Shown here piece by piece: positions 46,025 to 56,325 of a DNA stretch of 64,000 bases. The first letter of the stretch is position 1, and every line of letters starts with the position of its first letter. The stretch comes from Sistotremastrum niveocremeum HHB9708. Lineage: Eukaryota > Basidiomycota > Agaricomycetes > Sistotremastrales > Sistotremastraceae. The stretch covers positions 328,939-392,938 of the forward strand of contig KV419426.1 in the NCBI GenBank assembly GCA_001630475.1, written 5' to 3'. A program made the translations under genes and the position numbers. The notes under the pieces were generated by a model. The model saw nothing but the letters and a program-made list of their open reading frames with translations, had not been told where the DNA came from and did not search any database.

Positions 46025-48634
46025 ATGGCCTCACAATCCAACACCACCACTCGTTCTTCAAGTGTTCCTCTTGAAGACCTTGAACCACTCCAGGATCTTT
46101 CCCCTCCTTATGGGCTTGCCTCAGACCGCCCAAACTTCCATCAACCTGCAGACTTCCCATTTCCAGACATGAGAGAAAGATTTGCCACCACTCAGAACCC
46201 TAAAGTTTTTAAAGATGCACCTTCTATCCGTGACAGATACAAAGCTGCACTTTCACTTTATCGGAAATCTTTCCCTTCCTCCCACACTCGCGTAGCATTT
46301 CAACAGAAATGGTACCCAGCATTTGAACCAATATTCAATTTCTTAAACATTATTGGACTCAGTTGGCCAGTAATTGAAATAAATGGAAATGACCATATTT
46401 TCCATCAGATTCCTCAAACACCATATCGATTGCTTAAGATGTTACTAGTGTCATCTGTAAGAGATGCAGGACGTGACCTAGAACGTAAAGGCATTAGTAT
46501 TCCCAAGCTCCCAACTTGGGCCAATGGCGAAGGACAATCCAAGAACACTTATTATGCCAATGATTATGAAATACTAGCTGTAGGATACAGAGATGAAGTT
46601 ATCACCTTTTGTGGTATCCTAGCTACCCATCATGATTTCTTAGCAGACATGCAGTCTGAGAACAACCCATCCACTTCACAACTCTCCAACCCTGAACCTA
46701 TACCTATCAGTGAAATCAGAAGAAAAGCAGAAAAAGGAAAAGAAGTATTGCGTACAATTTATGCAGAAGAGAATCAAGAACAAAGCGGATTAACCCCTGA
46801 AACCCAATCATACTCTCCATCAAATCCTACTCAGGATTCTCTCCAAGAACAATATGTTCCTGAATCCATTACTCTCCCATCCACTCCATCTCGCCAAGCT
46901 CCAACCACTCCAAGTGATGTCACCATTTCACCAGATTCAATTGACAAATCTGGACCATCATCCTCTTTAAACCTTGCCTCTAGTTCAGACAATAATCCAC
47001 CAACTGGACTAGATGAAATTGCTAGGAAAGAAGCAGAACACCAGCGGAGAATGCAAACCCAAATATTTGCAGCTCCAATACAATTAGAAGCAGTTTCCAT
47101 TCCTCCTCAACAGATTGGTAGCTCTTCTCGTTGGGCAGAATTGACAGGAAATACTCCAGCAAGACCTTATATCCCTGTTGCCCAATTCACTCCAATTCAA
47201 CAAGGCAATTTGTACCAACCAACATTCCCAGCAATTCATGGTGGAATACAATATGAACATCAACCTCCTATACCTCCTCCTCCTCCCGGGAATCCTCCTC
47301 AAGGATCTCCTGCTCCCAGTTCATCAACTCACAACTCTCATCAATCCAATCCTTTCAATCCCAATGGTGGTCGTGGCAATCCTCCTCCACCACCACCTCC
47401 AAGGAATTCACCTCCCAGAGGTTCACCTCCACAACAACACAGTCCTTTTGGATTCCATCATCCAGATCCACCTGGACCTCCTGGACCACCTGGTGATCCT
47501 GAACCAGATCAATGGATCATTTACCCATACTATCCAGGCGGTGGCGGCCCTCCTCCTCCAGGTCCTCCAGGACCACCTGGCCCTCCACCACCTCCACCAC
47601 CAATTCACAATCCTCCACCACAAGCACCTCAACCACCTCACAGAAGAGAACTTCATTTTGACTTGAAACTCAAACTTGACGTCATTCCAAAATGGGACGG
47701 AAACACAGACAAAATTGCCAGATGGATTCTTGAACTCAATGACATGTGTAAGAGATCAAGAGCAATATTTGAAACCATCGGACAATTCCTCCCTCTCAGA
47801 TTGGAAGGATATGCCAAGACATGGTACATGTCTCTACCTATTGAATATAGGGAACAGATATGCGCAAATTGGGATACTTTCAGAATTGCAGTATCAGATT
47901 ATTATATCAATAGGCAATGGCATCATGAACAGACCTTCAAAGCAGATGCCATGTGTTTCCGACAGCCTGGACATTCCACTGAAACCCCTCTACAGTACTA
48001 TGAGAGGAAAACAGAAATTTACAGGCTTATAGGAGACCAATCTGAGACCCAATTAATCTACAAAGTCATGAAAACAGCTCCTGATTATTGGGAAACACAT
48101 CTTCAGTCTCATCGAATCAACAACTTGGTTGATTTCCAGAAGATGCTATCAATTCAAAAGGAAGCTCTCATCAAGAATCCAAATGGTCCTACCTCTTATA
48201 TTCCTACTGGTTATCAAGGAAATGCATGGGCCAATGCTACATTCAGAAGACCCATTCCAACCAGACGGATTCCAAGATTTAGAACCAGAGCCAATGCAGT
48301 CTCTCAAATTCCTCCTAGATCCAACCTTCCCAAAACACGTCCTCAAGGCAATAGCCCTGGAAAGATTGGTCGGAGACCATGCAGACACTGTGGAAAAGAT
48401 CATTGGGATAATGAATGTCCCACTCCCAAAGCCAGCGTCAAACTCACACTCTCAGAGGTATCTCCTCAACAACTGAGAGAAGAAGCAGATTACCTTGAAG
48501 CTTATGAAGGATATCTTCATGATCAGAAAGCATCTGCAGACCATGAGTTTATTGAAGAAGAAGAATTTGAAGAACTAAATATCTTGCCTGAAGAAGAAGA
48601 TGACACAGAGCAAGATACTGTGGATTTTCAATAA
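46025..48634 (+). CDS. gag: Gag polyprotein of the gypsy element
   Basis: 869 aa from the first good Met (MASQSNTTTRSS), 113 bp after the LTR. The N-terminal half is novel-looking and contains a folded stretch (YKAALSLYRKSFPSSHTRVA). Residues about 410-535 are a Pro/Gly-rich collagen-like spacer (PPGPPGPPGDPEP). A retrotransposon gag domain follows (NTDKIARWILELNDMCKRSR, GYAKTWYMSLPIEYREQI, ETPLQYYERKTEIYRLIGDQ). A zinc knuckle of the form C-x2-C-x3-H-x4-C (CRHCGKDHWDNEC) lies near residue 787. The C-terminus is acidic (FIEEEEFEELNILPEEEDD). Gag packages element RNA into virus-like particles. At 869 aa it is long for a fungal gypsy gag, owing to the N-terminal extension and spacer. The frame is CpG-poor and A-rich. 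Confidence 0.95.
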   Translation: MASQSNTTTRSSSVPLEDLEPLQDLSPPYGLASDRPNFHQPADFPFPDMRERFATTQNPKVFKDAPSIRDRYKAALSLYRKSFPSSHTRVAFQQKWYPAFEPIFNFLNIIGLSWPVIEINGNDHIFHQIPQTPYRLLKMLLVSSVRDAGRDLERKGISIPKLPTWANGEGQSKNTYYANDYEILAVGYRDEVITFCGILATHHDFLADMQSENNPSTSQLSNPEPIPISEIRRKAEKGKEVLRTIYAEENQEQSGLTPETQSYSPSNPTQDSLQEQYVPESITLPSTPSRQAPTTPSDVTISPDSIDKSGPSSSLNLASSSDNNPPTGLDEIARKEAEHQRRMQTQIFAAPIQLEAVSIPPQQIGSSSRWAELTGNTPARPYIPVAQFTPIQQGNLYQPTFPAIHGGIQYEHQPPIPPPPPGNPPQGSPAPSSSTHNSHQSNPFNPNGGRGNPPPPPPPRNSPPRGSPPQQHSPFGFHHPDPPGPPGPPGDPEPDQWIIYPYYPGGGGPPPPGPPGPPGPPPPPPPIHNPPPQAPQPPHRRELHFDLKLKLDVIPKWDGNTDKIARWILELNDMCKRSRAIFETIGQFLPLRLEGYAKTWYMSLPIEYREQICANWDTFRIAVSDYYINRQWHHEQTFKADAMCFRQPGHSTETPLQYYERKTEIYRLIGDQSETQLIYKVMKTAPDYWETHLQSHRINNLVDFQKMLSIQKEALIKNPNGPTSYIPTGYQGNAWANATFRRPIPTRRIPRFRTRANAVSQIPPRSNLPKTRPQGNSPGKIGRRPCRHCGKDHWDNECPTPKASVKLTLSEVSPQQLREEADYLEAYEGYLHDQKASADHEFIEEEEFEELNILPEEEDDTEQDTVDFQ

Positions 48635-48777
48635 ACTCCCAGAACACCTCAGATGATTCTTTTAACCCTCTTAAGGAACCATCTACACTGGGGGGATCAT
48701 CCAAACAGGGGGGATCAAATATTTATGTCAAACCTATCATTTCTTCAACTGTAACACCATCATCCAATATACCCCCT

Positions 48778-51700
48778 ATGCCTTCAACCTCTCCTCCTAT
48801 GCAATATGCCTCCTCTTTGAAAGTATCTATTTCCACATGCTTGAATGCCCAAACCACTATTCCTATTGCCATTCTCAAACCTTTCAAAAGCAGACCTCCT
48901 GGAACCACATTCCTAGGAGCCAAAGCAATTATTGTTTCAGCAAATCCAATTCACCATGATTCCAATCCTATCCATATCACTGTAGATTCAGGATCTGAAA
49001 TTACATTGATATCCCATAACTCTCTATCTTCTATGGAATCTCCTCCCAAAGTCAAACAAGGACACCCTGTCCAATTAATTGAAGTTACTGGAAAATCAAC
49101 AGTTACAGGATATGTCAAAATCCCACTGTTCTTCAACACCAATGCAGGTCCAATCAGATTAGATGTTGAAGCCCATGTTGTGAAAGGAATGTCCACACCT
49201 TTCATACTGGGAAATGATTTTGCAGACCAGTATCAAATCTCTATCCTTAGAAATGATCAAGGAACAACACTTCAATTTGGAGATCCCAAATATTCCCTTC
49301 CTGCTGAATCTTCTATCACTCCAAGCCTTCAAGATGAAGATGGGAAAGTTTTCCAAGTCAAAGTAACCAAACGTCCCAAATCTTCCAAAAGATCTAAAGA
49401 TTCAGTCATCCAGAGAATGAAGAAGAAGAAGACAAGAATGACCACAGAATCTAAAGAGGGATCTACTGTGAAAGCTAAAGGCAATCATACAATCAAACCT
49501 CATACTTGTGCTGCCATTCCAATCAGTGCAGATTTTGGAAAGCATGAATTTTTGTATGTTGAAAAGCTGATCAAAACTAGCAAGAAAGACCCTCGTAAAT
49601 TCTATGGTGCCCCCAATTCCATCATTTCAGCAGACAAACCCTTCCTACATGTCTCTAACTTCTCTGATACCCCAATCAAAATCAGAGATGGAGAACATTT
49701 AGGATCCGCTTTCAATCCTTATGAGTGGTTAGACAAGCCATCCAAATTCAGCAAAGAAGAATTGGAGAACCTTGAGAAACAAGCCAATTATGTCAAGTCT
49801 CTCTCCAATAACATGGATAAACCACCTCGTGAAGAACCTCATCCTTCCCTTTCCCAACCAACAAATGGTGGACCTAAAGGCGCACAACCTCCTGATGATC
49901 CCACTCCTACCTCTAAACTACTAAAAGAAGTTGATTTTGCACCTGATCTATCTCCTGACCAAAAGCAACAACTTGAAGATGTCATCCTCAAACATCAGAA
50001 AGCATTTGGTTTAGACAATCGACTAGGAGAATATGATGCAAATGTTACCATCAAACTCAAACCTAACTCCAAACCAATTTCAATTCCACCTTACTCTGCA
50101 TCACCCAAAAACAGAGAAGTCATTGATCAACAGATTGATACTTGGTTAAAATGGAGAATCATTGAACCCTCCAAATCCCCATGGGGTGCCCCTGGTTTTG
50201 TAGTTTATCATAATGGAAAGGCTAGACTGGTAATTGACTACAGAAAAATCAATGACAGTGTCATACCAGACGAATTCCCTTTGCCAAGACAGGAGGAAAT
50301 TCTTCAAGCCTTAACAGGATCACAGTGGTTATCCACCTTTGATGCATTATCTGGTTTTCATCAATTGAATCTAGCTGAGGATTCAAAACCTTATACTGCA
50401 TTCAGAACACACAGAGGACTTTATCAATTCAATCGGATGCCCCTTGGTTACAGAAATGGCCCTGCAGAATTTCAGAGAGTCATGCAAACAGTTCTCGCTC
50501 CATATCTCTGGATATTCACTCTTGTTTACATTGATGACATTGTTGTGTATTCAAGAACATTTTCTGAACACATCCAACACCTTGATAAAGTTTTATCTGC
50601 AATTGAAGAATCAAAGATCACACTATCCCCTAAGAAAAGTCACGTTGGCTTCCAATCACTTCTCCTTTTAGGACAGAAAGTATCTCGTCTAGGACTATCC
50701 ACCTATAAGCAGAAGATTGATGCAATCAGAGACCTAAAGGAACCAACAAATGTAAAGGAACTTCAGACTTTCCTTGGGATGATGGTTTATTTCTCCTCAT
50801 ACATTCCCTTTTATGCTTGGATTGTACAACCATTATTTGCACTCCTCAAGAAAAGCACTAAATGGGAATGGGGTGAAAGACAACAAGAAGCTTTTGATTT
50901 ATCAAAAGATGTTCTCACCAACGCCCCTGTCAGAGCATATGCTATCCCCGGATTAGGGTACAGACTCTATACAGATGCATGTGACTCTGGCATTGCCGCC
51001 ATTCTCCAACAAGTACAACCCATCAAGATCAAAGATCTCAAAGGAACAAAAGTTTATGAACAACTTTTTGAAGCTCATATCAGCAAGAAACCTGTACCAA
51101 GACTTGTTCCAGCTGTATCAAAAGAACTTGATGATGTACCCAGTACCGGAGAATGGAATTCAGATTTTGAACAAACCATTGTTCATGTCGAAAGAGTTAT
51201 TGCATATTGGTCTCGCTCTCTCAAGACTGCAGAGCAAAATTATTCTGCAACAGAACGAGAAGCTCTAGCCCTCAAAGAAGGACTTATCAAATTTCAAGCT
51301 TTCCTTGAAGGTGAAAGAATATTTGCAATAACTGACCATGCTGCCCTTCAATGGTCTAAAACATTCACCAATGTCAATCGACGTCTTTTAACTTGGGGAC
51401 TTGTATTTTCTGCTTATCCCGGGCTGCACATTGTCCATCGAGCAGGCAGAGTACACTCAAATGTTGACCCAATATCAAGACTAGAACGACGCATTCCTCC
51501 TGATCAAGGACCTGATAAGGACTTGACAGACGGACTCTCATTGACTGCTGATCCTGAATTATCCAAGAATTTCTATCAAGAACTTGCCAATAAATTCAAG
51601 GACAGGATCACCAGAGTCACCACCAAGAAAGAAGCTAGGAAGGAGTCTCCCAAACCAATCGAAGTAGATGTTCAAATTCCTTTTCCATCCGGACTTCCTG

Positions 51701-53493
51701 TTTCAGTCAAACATATCACAACAAATCAATTTTCACTTGTGATCAATGTTTCTGATGACGAAGCAGCACGATGGAGAGCAGGATACGATCTTGATCCTAA
51801 ATGCAAAGGATTATTGGAAAAGGCATCCACAGAACCTGGTATGGAAACTCCAAACGGATTCTCCACAGATGACAAAGGACTATTATTTTATCATGATCTT
51901 CTTGACCGCACTCGATTATATGTTCCCGTATCACTTCGACCTTCTATTATGGATGAAGTCCACAATTCTCGGACTGAATCGGCTCACGCCGGAATCCACA
52001 AAACCTACACACGCATTTCTTCTACTTATTTTTGGCCCAATATGTCTCGTGACATCCGTCAATATGTTCGAACCTGTGATATTTGTCAGAAAGCAAAACC
52101 AAAAAGACATGCTCCTTACGGTTTACTTCAACCTTTACCTGTTCCACATTCTCCGTTTGAAGTCGTCTCAATGGACTTCATTATGGATCTCCCTATCACT
52201 AAGTCAAATCATAATGCGATACTGGTTATCGTAGATAAACTTACCAAATATGGTACCTTTATCCCAACCACCACCAATATAAATGAAGTCGAGACCGCAC
52301 GACTTTTCTTTGATCACGTGATCTGTCGATACGGTCTGCCTCTCCAAATCATCACCGATCGAGATAGCAGATGGACCGGATACTTCTGGCGGAACGTCTG
52401 TGAGACTTTAGGAATAAAGCGAGGACTCAGCACTTCTTACCATCCGCAATCCGATGGTCAAACAGAAGTTCTAAATCAAACGCTAGAGATCGCACTCAGA
52501 TGCTATACAAACGAACAACTAGACGATTGGGATACGCACCTTAACGCGCTATCTTTAGCGTACAATACCACACCTCATACTGCCACCAAATTCGCACCAT
52601 CATTCCTTCTCAACGGCTTCATGCCGAGAACCATCTCCACCCTGCTTATTCCACATCTCGAGACCGTTCCACGACCCCACAATACCAACGGCGACGACAA
52701 TACGCAAGACGGAGATGAATTTGTCGAGGAATTCACATACCACCGAGACCGAGCCCGAGAACACCTGCTGATAGGTCAGCAGACTCAGATAACTCACTAC
52801 AATTCCGGTCGACTGGATGTCGAATTTGAAGTCGGCGACTGGGTAGACTTGAATGTACATAGTTTGAACTTGCTGCGACGAAGGACGAATAAGGGCAATA
52901 AACTCTTGATGAAATACGAAGGCCCGTTCGAAATTATCGAAAAAATCAGTCCTGTCGCATATCGAGTTAGGATCCCAGACTCATATCGCATCCATCGCGT
53001 AATCAACATTGCGCACCTTGAACCCTACTTCAAATCTCCACCAGAGTACGGCTCTCGACCGTCCAAATCCATCAATCGTGCCGATTTTGATGAGCGGAAG
53101 GAATGGGATGTCGAACGAATTGTAGACGAGACAATACGCACCGTTCGAGGCCGTAAAGTCCCATTCTATCGTGTACGATACCTAGGATATGGATCAGAAG
53201 AGGATCACTGGCTAAATGAAAACGCATTACATCACGCACCTGAAGTTTTGAGAGGATGGCGAAGAGAGAAGGCACGTCAAGAGAGCCAGACGAGAGAGGA
53301 GTCAGCGAAGCGCCCAAGACAAGCGCGCACGGACTTACCAGCGCAAGAACCGACAATAGCACATGCTTCTCAAGACAATACGCACACGTCGTCTGACCAC
53401 GGCCTTCATCTCTCTCCTCAACCTCCTTCTCCATCCATGCCCGTTCGACACTCCAGCCGTCGACGGCGTCCTCCTTCAAGAATGAATCTCTGA
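48778..53493 (+). CDS. pol: Pol polyprotein: protease, RT, RNase H, integrase, chromodomain
   Basis: 1571 aa from the annotated Met; the frame is open from 48604, overlapping gag in the -1 frame. Domains in order: aspartic protease (ITVDSGSEITLIS, residue about 63), RT (KARLVIDYRKINDSV; FDALSGFHQLNL; active site YIDDIVVYS about residue 583), RNase H (YTDACDSGIAAILQQ; YSATEREALALKEG; ITDHAALQW), and integrase. The integrase has an H-x-C2 zinc region (HAGIHKTYTRISSTYFWPN, then CDICQKAKPKRH) and the core acids in MDFIMDLP, TDRDSRWTG and YHPQSDGQTEVLN. A C-terminal chromodomain follows (EWDVERIVDETIRTVRGRK, PFYRVRYLGYGSEEDHWLNE), then an Arg/Ser-rich tail. Chromodomains direct integration to marked chromatin. 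All visible catalytic motifs are intact. Codon use changes near 51900. Confidence 0.97.
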   Translation: MPSTSPPMQYASSLKVSISTCLNAQTTIPIAILKPFKSRPPGTTFLGAKAIIVSANPIHHDSNPIHITVDSGSEITLISHNSLSSMESPPKVKQGHPVQLIEVTGKSTVTGYVKIPLFFNTNAGPIRLDVEAHVVKGMSTPFILGNDFADQYQISILRNDQGTTLQFGDPKYSLPAESSITPSLQDEDGKVFQVKVTKRPKSSKRSKDSVIQRMKKKKTRMTTESKEGSTVKAKGNHTIKPHTCAAIPISADFGKHEFLYVEKLIKTSKKDPRKFYGAPNSIISADKPFLHVSNFSDTPIKIRDGEHLGSAFNPYEWLDKPSKFSKEELENLEKQANYVKSLSNNMDKPPREEPHPSLSQPTNGGPKGAQPPDDPTPTSKLLKEVDFAPDLSPDQKQQLEDVILKHQKAFGLDNRLGEYDANVTIKLKPNSKPISIPPYSASPKNREVIDQQIDTWLKWRIIEPSKSPWGAPGFVVYHNGKARLVIDYRKINDSVIPDEFPLPRQEEILQALTGSQWLSTFDALSGFHQLNLAEDSKPYTAFRTHRGLYQFNRMPLGYRNGPAEFQRVMQTVLAPYLWIFTLVYIDDIVVYSRTFSEHIQHLDKVLSAIEESKITLSPKKSHVGFQSLLLLGQKVSRLGLSTYKQKIDAIRDLKEPTNVKELQTFLGMMVYFSSYIPFYAWIVQPLFALLKKSTKWEWGERQQEAFDLSKDVLTNAPVRAYAIPGLGYRLYTDACDSGIAAILQQVQPIKIKDLKGTKVYEQLFEAHISKKPVPRLVPAVSKELDDVPSTGEWNSDFEQTIVHVERVIAYWSRSLKTAEQNYSATEREALALKEGLIKFQAFLEGERIFAITDHAALQWSKTFTNVNRRLLTWGLVFSAYPGLHIVHRAGRVHSNVDPISRLERRIPPDQGPDKDLTDGLSLTADPELSKNFYQELANKFKDRITRVTTKKEARKESPKPIEVDVQIPFPSGLPVSVKHITTNQFSLVINVSDDEAARWRAGYDLDPKCKGLLEKASTEPGMETPNGFSTDDKGLLFYHDLLDRTRLYVPVSLRPSIMDEVHNSRTESAHAGIHKTYTRISSTYFWPNMSRDIRQYVRTCDICQKAKPKRHAPYGLLQPLPVPHSPFEVVSMDFIMDLPITKSNHNAILVIVDKLTKYGTFIPTTTNINEVETARLFFDHVICRYGLPLQIITDRDSRWTGYFWRNVCETLGIKRGLSTSYHPQSDGQTEVLNQTLEIALRCYTNEQLDDWDTHLNALSLAYNTTPHTATKFAPSFLLNGFMPRTISTLLIPHLETVPRPHNTNGDDNTQDGDEFVEEFTYHRDRAREHLLIGQQTQITHYNSGRLDVEFEVGDWVDLNVHSLNLLRRRTNKGNKLLMKYEGPFEIIEKISPVAYRVRIPDSYRIHRVINIAHLEPYFKSPPEYGSRPSKSINRADFDERKEWDVERIVDETIRTVRGRKVPFYRVRYLGYGSEEDHWLNENALHHAPEVLRGWRREKARQESQTREESAKRPRQARTDLPAQEPTIAHASQDNTHTSSDHGLHLSPQPPSPSMPVRHSSRRRRPPSRMNL

Positions 53494-53620
53494 TTATCAT
53501 CAACACCACCTCCTCTTTCGACACTCATATTTAAGTCAGACCCATCCACGCTCGTTTCGCCATCCCCATCAAACCCTCATCTAATCGATATCGCATAACA
53601 TCCACTTTCATCGATACATC

Positions 53621-54895
53621 ATGGTCCTCTCTCCCAGCTCTCGCGCATCCTCACCAGACTACAACCCTCCTACCCCTCCTTCTACCATCTCCCCCGACGA
53701 ACTCAACCTCATCATTCACGAGCTCGGCGAGAACTTTCCAGAGCCCTCGTATCAAGAGCTCGGCGCACTGCCGTATCTCACGACCCATCGAGACTATATC
53801 CCGCCGTTCATGCCTAAGTCATCCATCGACCTCATCACATCTTTCCTACTCACTCCCTACTCCAATATCAAAGACAAACTCGTCGACGACGAAACCCATA
53901 TCCCCACCGACGGTAGTCCGCGCAACAAGAAACTACCCACCGGCTTAGCGTACGCCCTCGAGTACCAGGCCGAAATCATCCGAGACCATGTCCGCGACGC
54001 ACTCGATGAAGACTACTTCCCAGATCGCAAAACCCTCGCCACCATCCCTATCGAAGCCCTCGAACATGTTAATCTCCCGAATCCACCACTCTTTTCCTCC
54101 CCCATGACTCGCGTCCTTCACCAGTCTTATCCTGAAGAGCTCCTCCTCCATTTCCTTCGAGTAGCACAGGCCGACATCCGCGACACCATCATCTGGATCG
54201 AGGAATGTAAGTACCGATGCCATCAGAGTCATCCAAACGACTTCTGGTCATGGGTACTGGTCCAAGATTGGGATAGCGCTTCGCTCGCGTGCAATTACAA
54301 GCGCGCTATGGACTTCATCGACGAGCACGTCACCCGCAACATCGTGCTCACTCACCTCGCTCAAGCTCATCAGTGGCCTAGGATATCAGAGCACGCAGAG
54401 AAGGTGCTTAGTAGGATAAAGAAAGCGATGGCAGAGTGGGATGCGAAGTACGGAGTTGTGGTGGCTAGAGGAACCGACGGCGTCACACGAAGGTATTCAC
54501 TATCCGAACCTCCCATCGCCGTCGCTTCATCGTCTAACGTACCCGCACCAACAATCGTCCTCTCTCACCGTCACACTTCCCCTCATCCATTCACCGAAAC
54601 AATCATCGATCCCATCACCGTCGATCCCATCACCGTCGATTCCGTCACCGTCGCCTCCACCTCCGTCGCTGCCCCATTCATCTCTCCCCTCACTCCTCCC
54701 ACCCCCTCTCCTCCAGCTCTCGTCGAGACCACTCACCCCAGACCTAATCGCCGCCGCAATCACCATCGTCGTCGCAACATGGCACGTCGTTCTCAGCCTT
54801 TCAGGCCGGGAACTCATCACAACCCTCACCCGATCTCAAACGAAGAGCCGTCCGTCATCATTAACGGCCGCACTCCTTTCCAACCTCACAACTAA
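53621..54895 (+). CDS. Extra ORF3 of the gypsy element, unknown function
   Basis: 424 aa, starting MVLSPSSRASSPDYNPPTPP, 128 bp after pol. The N-terminal 290 residues look folded and mostly helical (SIDLITSFLLTPYSNIKDKL; ALEYQAEIIRDHVRDALDED; RVAQADIRDTIIWIEECKY; AEKVLSRIKKAMAEWDAKYG). A 15-bp repeat (about 54600-54660) then gives VDPITVDPITVDSVTV. The C-terminus is Arg/His-rich (RPNRRRNHHRRRNMARRSQ), suitable for nucleic-acid binding or nuclear import. There is no signal peptide and no recognised family. It lies after pol on the same strand, where retroviral elements carry envelope or accessory genes. Open reading and good codon periodicity argue that it is translated. CpG-rich codon use matches the end of pol and ORF4, not gag. 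Confidence 0.8.
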   Translation: MVLSPSSRASSPDYNPPTPPSTISPDELNLIIHELGENFPEPSYQELGALPYLTTHRDYIPPFMPKSSIDLITSFLLTPYSNIKDKLVDDETHIPTDGSPRNKKLPTGLAYALEYQAEIIRDHVRDALDEDYFPDRKTLATIPIEALEHVNLPNPPLFSSPMTRVLHQSYPEELLLHFLRVAQADIRDTIIWIEECKYRCHQSHPNDFWSWVLVQDWDSASLACNYKRAMDFIDEHVTRNIVLTHLAQAHQWPRISEHAEKVLSRIKKAMAEWDAKYGVVVARGTDGVTRRYSLSEPPIAVASSSNVPAPTIVLSHRHTSPHPFTETIIDPITVDPITVDSVTVASTSVAAPFISPLTPPTPSPPALVETTHPRPNRRRNHHRRRNMARRSQPFRPGTHHNPHPISNEEPSVIINGRTPFQPHN

Positions 54896-55361
54896 ATTTC
54901 TCCGAAATTCTTAAGACAAATTTCTTTTCTTTTCCTTCCCTTTTTCTCCTTTGTACTTGTATCACGCTCATCGTTCTATGTTTGTACAGACTTTGTAGTG
55001 TCGCCTCGCTATGCCTTTCCAACTACTGCTTGTCCCTTATGATGTCATCTTCTATCAAACCCCTTTTAAATTCTTTGATCATTTTTGATTTTTGAACCAA
55101 TGTACTTGTAGTTCCGTTCACTTTATGTTCCTCTTCTTACTATTCGGACTAGTAGCCGGTAGTAAATCAAATGTCTCTGTATGATGCCTCGATCAAATGA
55201 CTGACTTCAGAAAATTTACTTCCGTGAGACGCGGAAGCGAACTTAAATTTGATTAAGACGTAAAGACCCTCAGATCGAGATTCAACTTTATTACATATAT
55301 ACCCAGGGGATGAACGGACAGCGGAATTATAAGTTGGACCCCGCTGTCGTCCGTCCACAAC
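54896..55361 (+). other. Spacer between ORF3 and ORF4
   Basis: T-rich non-coding sequence after ORF3, then a TATA-like motif close to ORF4. This could be a 3' UTR plus an internal promoter. Confidence 0.45.
55296..55301 (+). promoter_or_regulatory. Candidate internal TATA box upstream of ORF4
   Basis: TATATA within ttacatatataccc, about 60 bp before the ORF4 start. It suggests, but does not show, a separate subgenomic transcript. Confidence 0.3.
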
Positions 55362-56288
55362 ATGCCGCCATTCTTTGAATCAATTTTCAATCTCTTCTCA
55401 AATATCTTCTTCTTTTTGTCTACGACCTGCCTCAAAGCATGGTCCTTCATACTCTCTATCCCTGGCTCTATCACATCCTCCCTTGCGTCCGTATTCACGC
55501 AACATCCATTGCAACTGCTCCCTACCTTCCACTCTCACCCCTTTGACACCTTTGGTGAACTATACCCAAGTTATATCGGTGAACTGGAAGCAGCGGAAGA
55601 ACAGGACTTCAAGGAAGGAGTCACGGTCTATCGCAACAACGTAATAAAAAGGCTTAGAAAAGGAAGAGTATCTTATACTCTTGCCCCAAGCCTTTCGTAC
55701 TGTAATTTCTTCATCATCGATCGTAAATCCGACTTCATCAACATCAATCGTCCTACTCGCCTCCATCTCAACATTCCCAGCCTTGAGCGACGTCGTCGCT
55801 ATCCTGTCAAGGCAGGCAAGGCTATTCCTCACGTCTGGATAGACGATCACCATCACCTCATCTATCTCGGTACCATCGATTTCACCGACGACCTCCAACC
55901 AGAATGCCCCGTCATCTTAGCCATTGAAGTCAATATGTTTGGCTATATGGACTTCAGGATTGTCAGTGTCGCACCATGCTACAAATATTACTTCATCCCA
56001 TCTACTATCAAGTGGGAGAAGGGGACATACGACATTCGATGGCACTTCCCCATTTGGAGACTTCATCTCTTTTTCAACAATCGTCTTATCGTTCCCATCA
56101 GGGAATTCTTCCTCCGCCAAGGTGTATCCGTCTACGAGTGGATCATTGAGGAAACAACCAGCGCGTGGCACATTTATTCCCGACGAGCTGGTAAACGCCT
56201 GCTAGCTCTCTGGGACGCCTTCCTCTCTGTCTTCCCACCACCAGAGAACGTTCCGGATGGTGTCCTACCATATGGCCACGTCTACTAA
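55362..56288 (+). CDS. Extra ORF4 of the gypsy element, membrane-type protein
   Basis: 308 aa, starting MPPFFESIFNLFSNIFFFLS. Residues about 5-45 are strongly hydrophobic (FNLFSNIFFFLSTTCLKAW; SFILSIPGSITSSLASVF), either a membrane hairpin or a signal-anchor. The remainder is rich in aromatic residues and beta-prone: RVSYTLAPSLSYCNFFIIDR, RLHLNIPSLERRRR, HVWIDDHHHLIYLGTIDF, CYKYYFIPSTIKWEKGTYDI. An amphipathic C-terminus follows (REFFLRQGVSVYEWIIEE). It stands where an envelope gene would stand (after pol, before the polypurine tract). I see no furin-type site, no clear second membrane anchor at the C-terminus and no similarity to known envelope proteins. Function unknown; position and hydrophobic N-terminus are the main clues. 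Confidence 0.8.
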   Translation: MPPFFESIFNLFSNIFFFLSTTCLKAWSFILSIPGSITSSLASVFTQHPLQLLPTFHSHPFDTFGELYPSYIGELEAAEEQDFKEGVTVYRNNVIKRLRKGRVSYTLAPSLSYCNFFIIDRKSDFININRPTRLHLNIPSLERRRRYPVKAGKAIPHVWIDDHHHLIYLGTIDFTDDLQPECPVILAIEVNMFGYMDFRIVSVAPCYKYYFIPSTIKWEKGTYDIRWHFPIWRLHLFFNNRLIVPIREFFLRQGVSVYEWIIEETTSAWHIYSRRAGKRLLALWDAFLSVFPPPENVPDGVLPYGHVY

Positions 56289-56325
56289 AGCGCCACTTTC
56301 CTTCCTTCATACTCGTAAAATTCTC

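Noticed and set aside
46831-47656. Minus-strand and +2 frames inside gag (for example 47178-47666)
   Set aside because: They arise from the Pro/Gly-rich codon pattern of the gag spacer.
53945-54829. Minus-strand frames inside ORF3
   Set aside because: They mirror the repeat and Arg-rich coding of ORF3 on the other strand and have no independent support.
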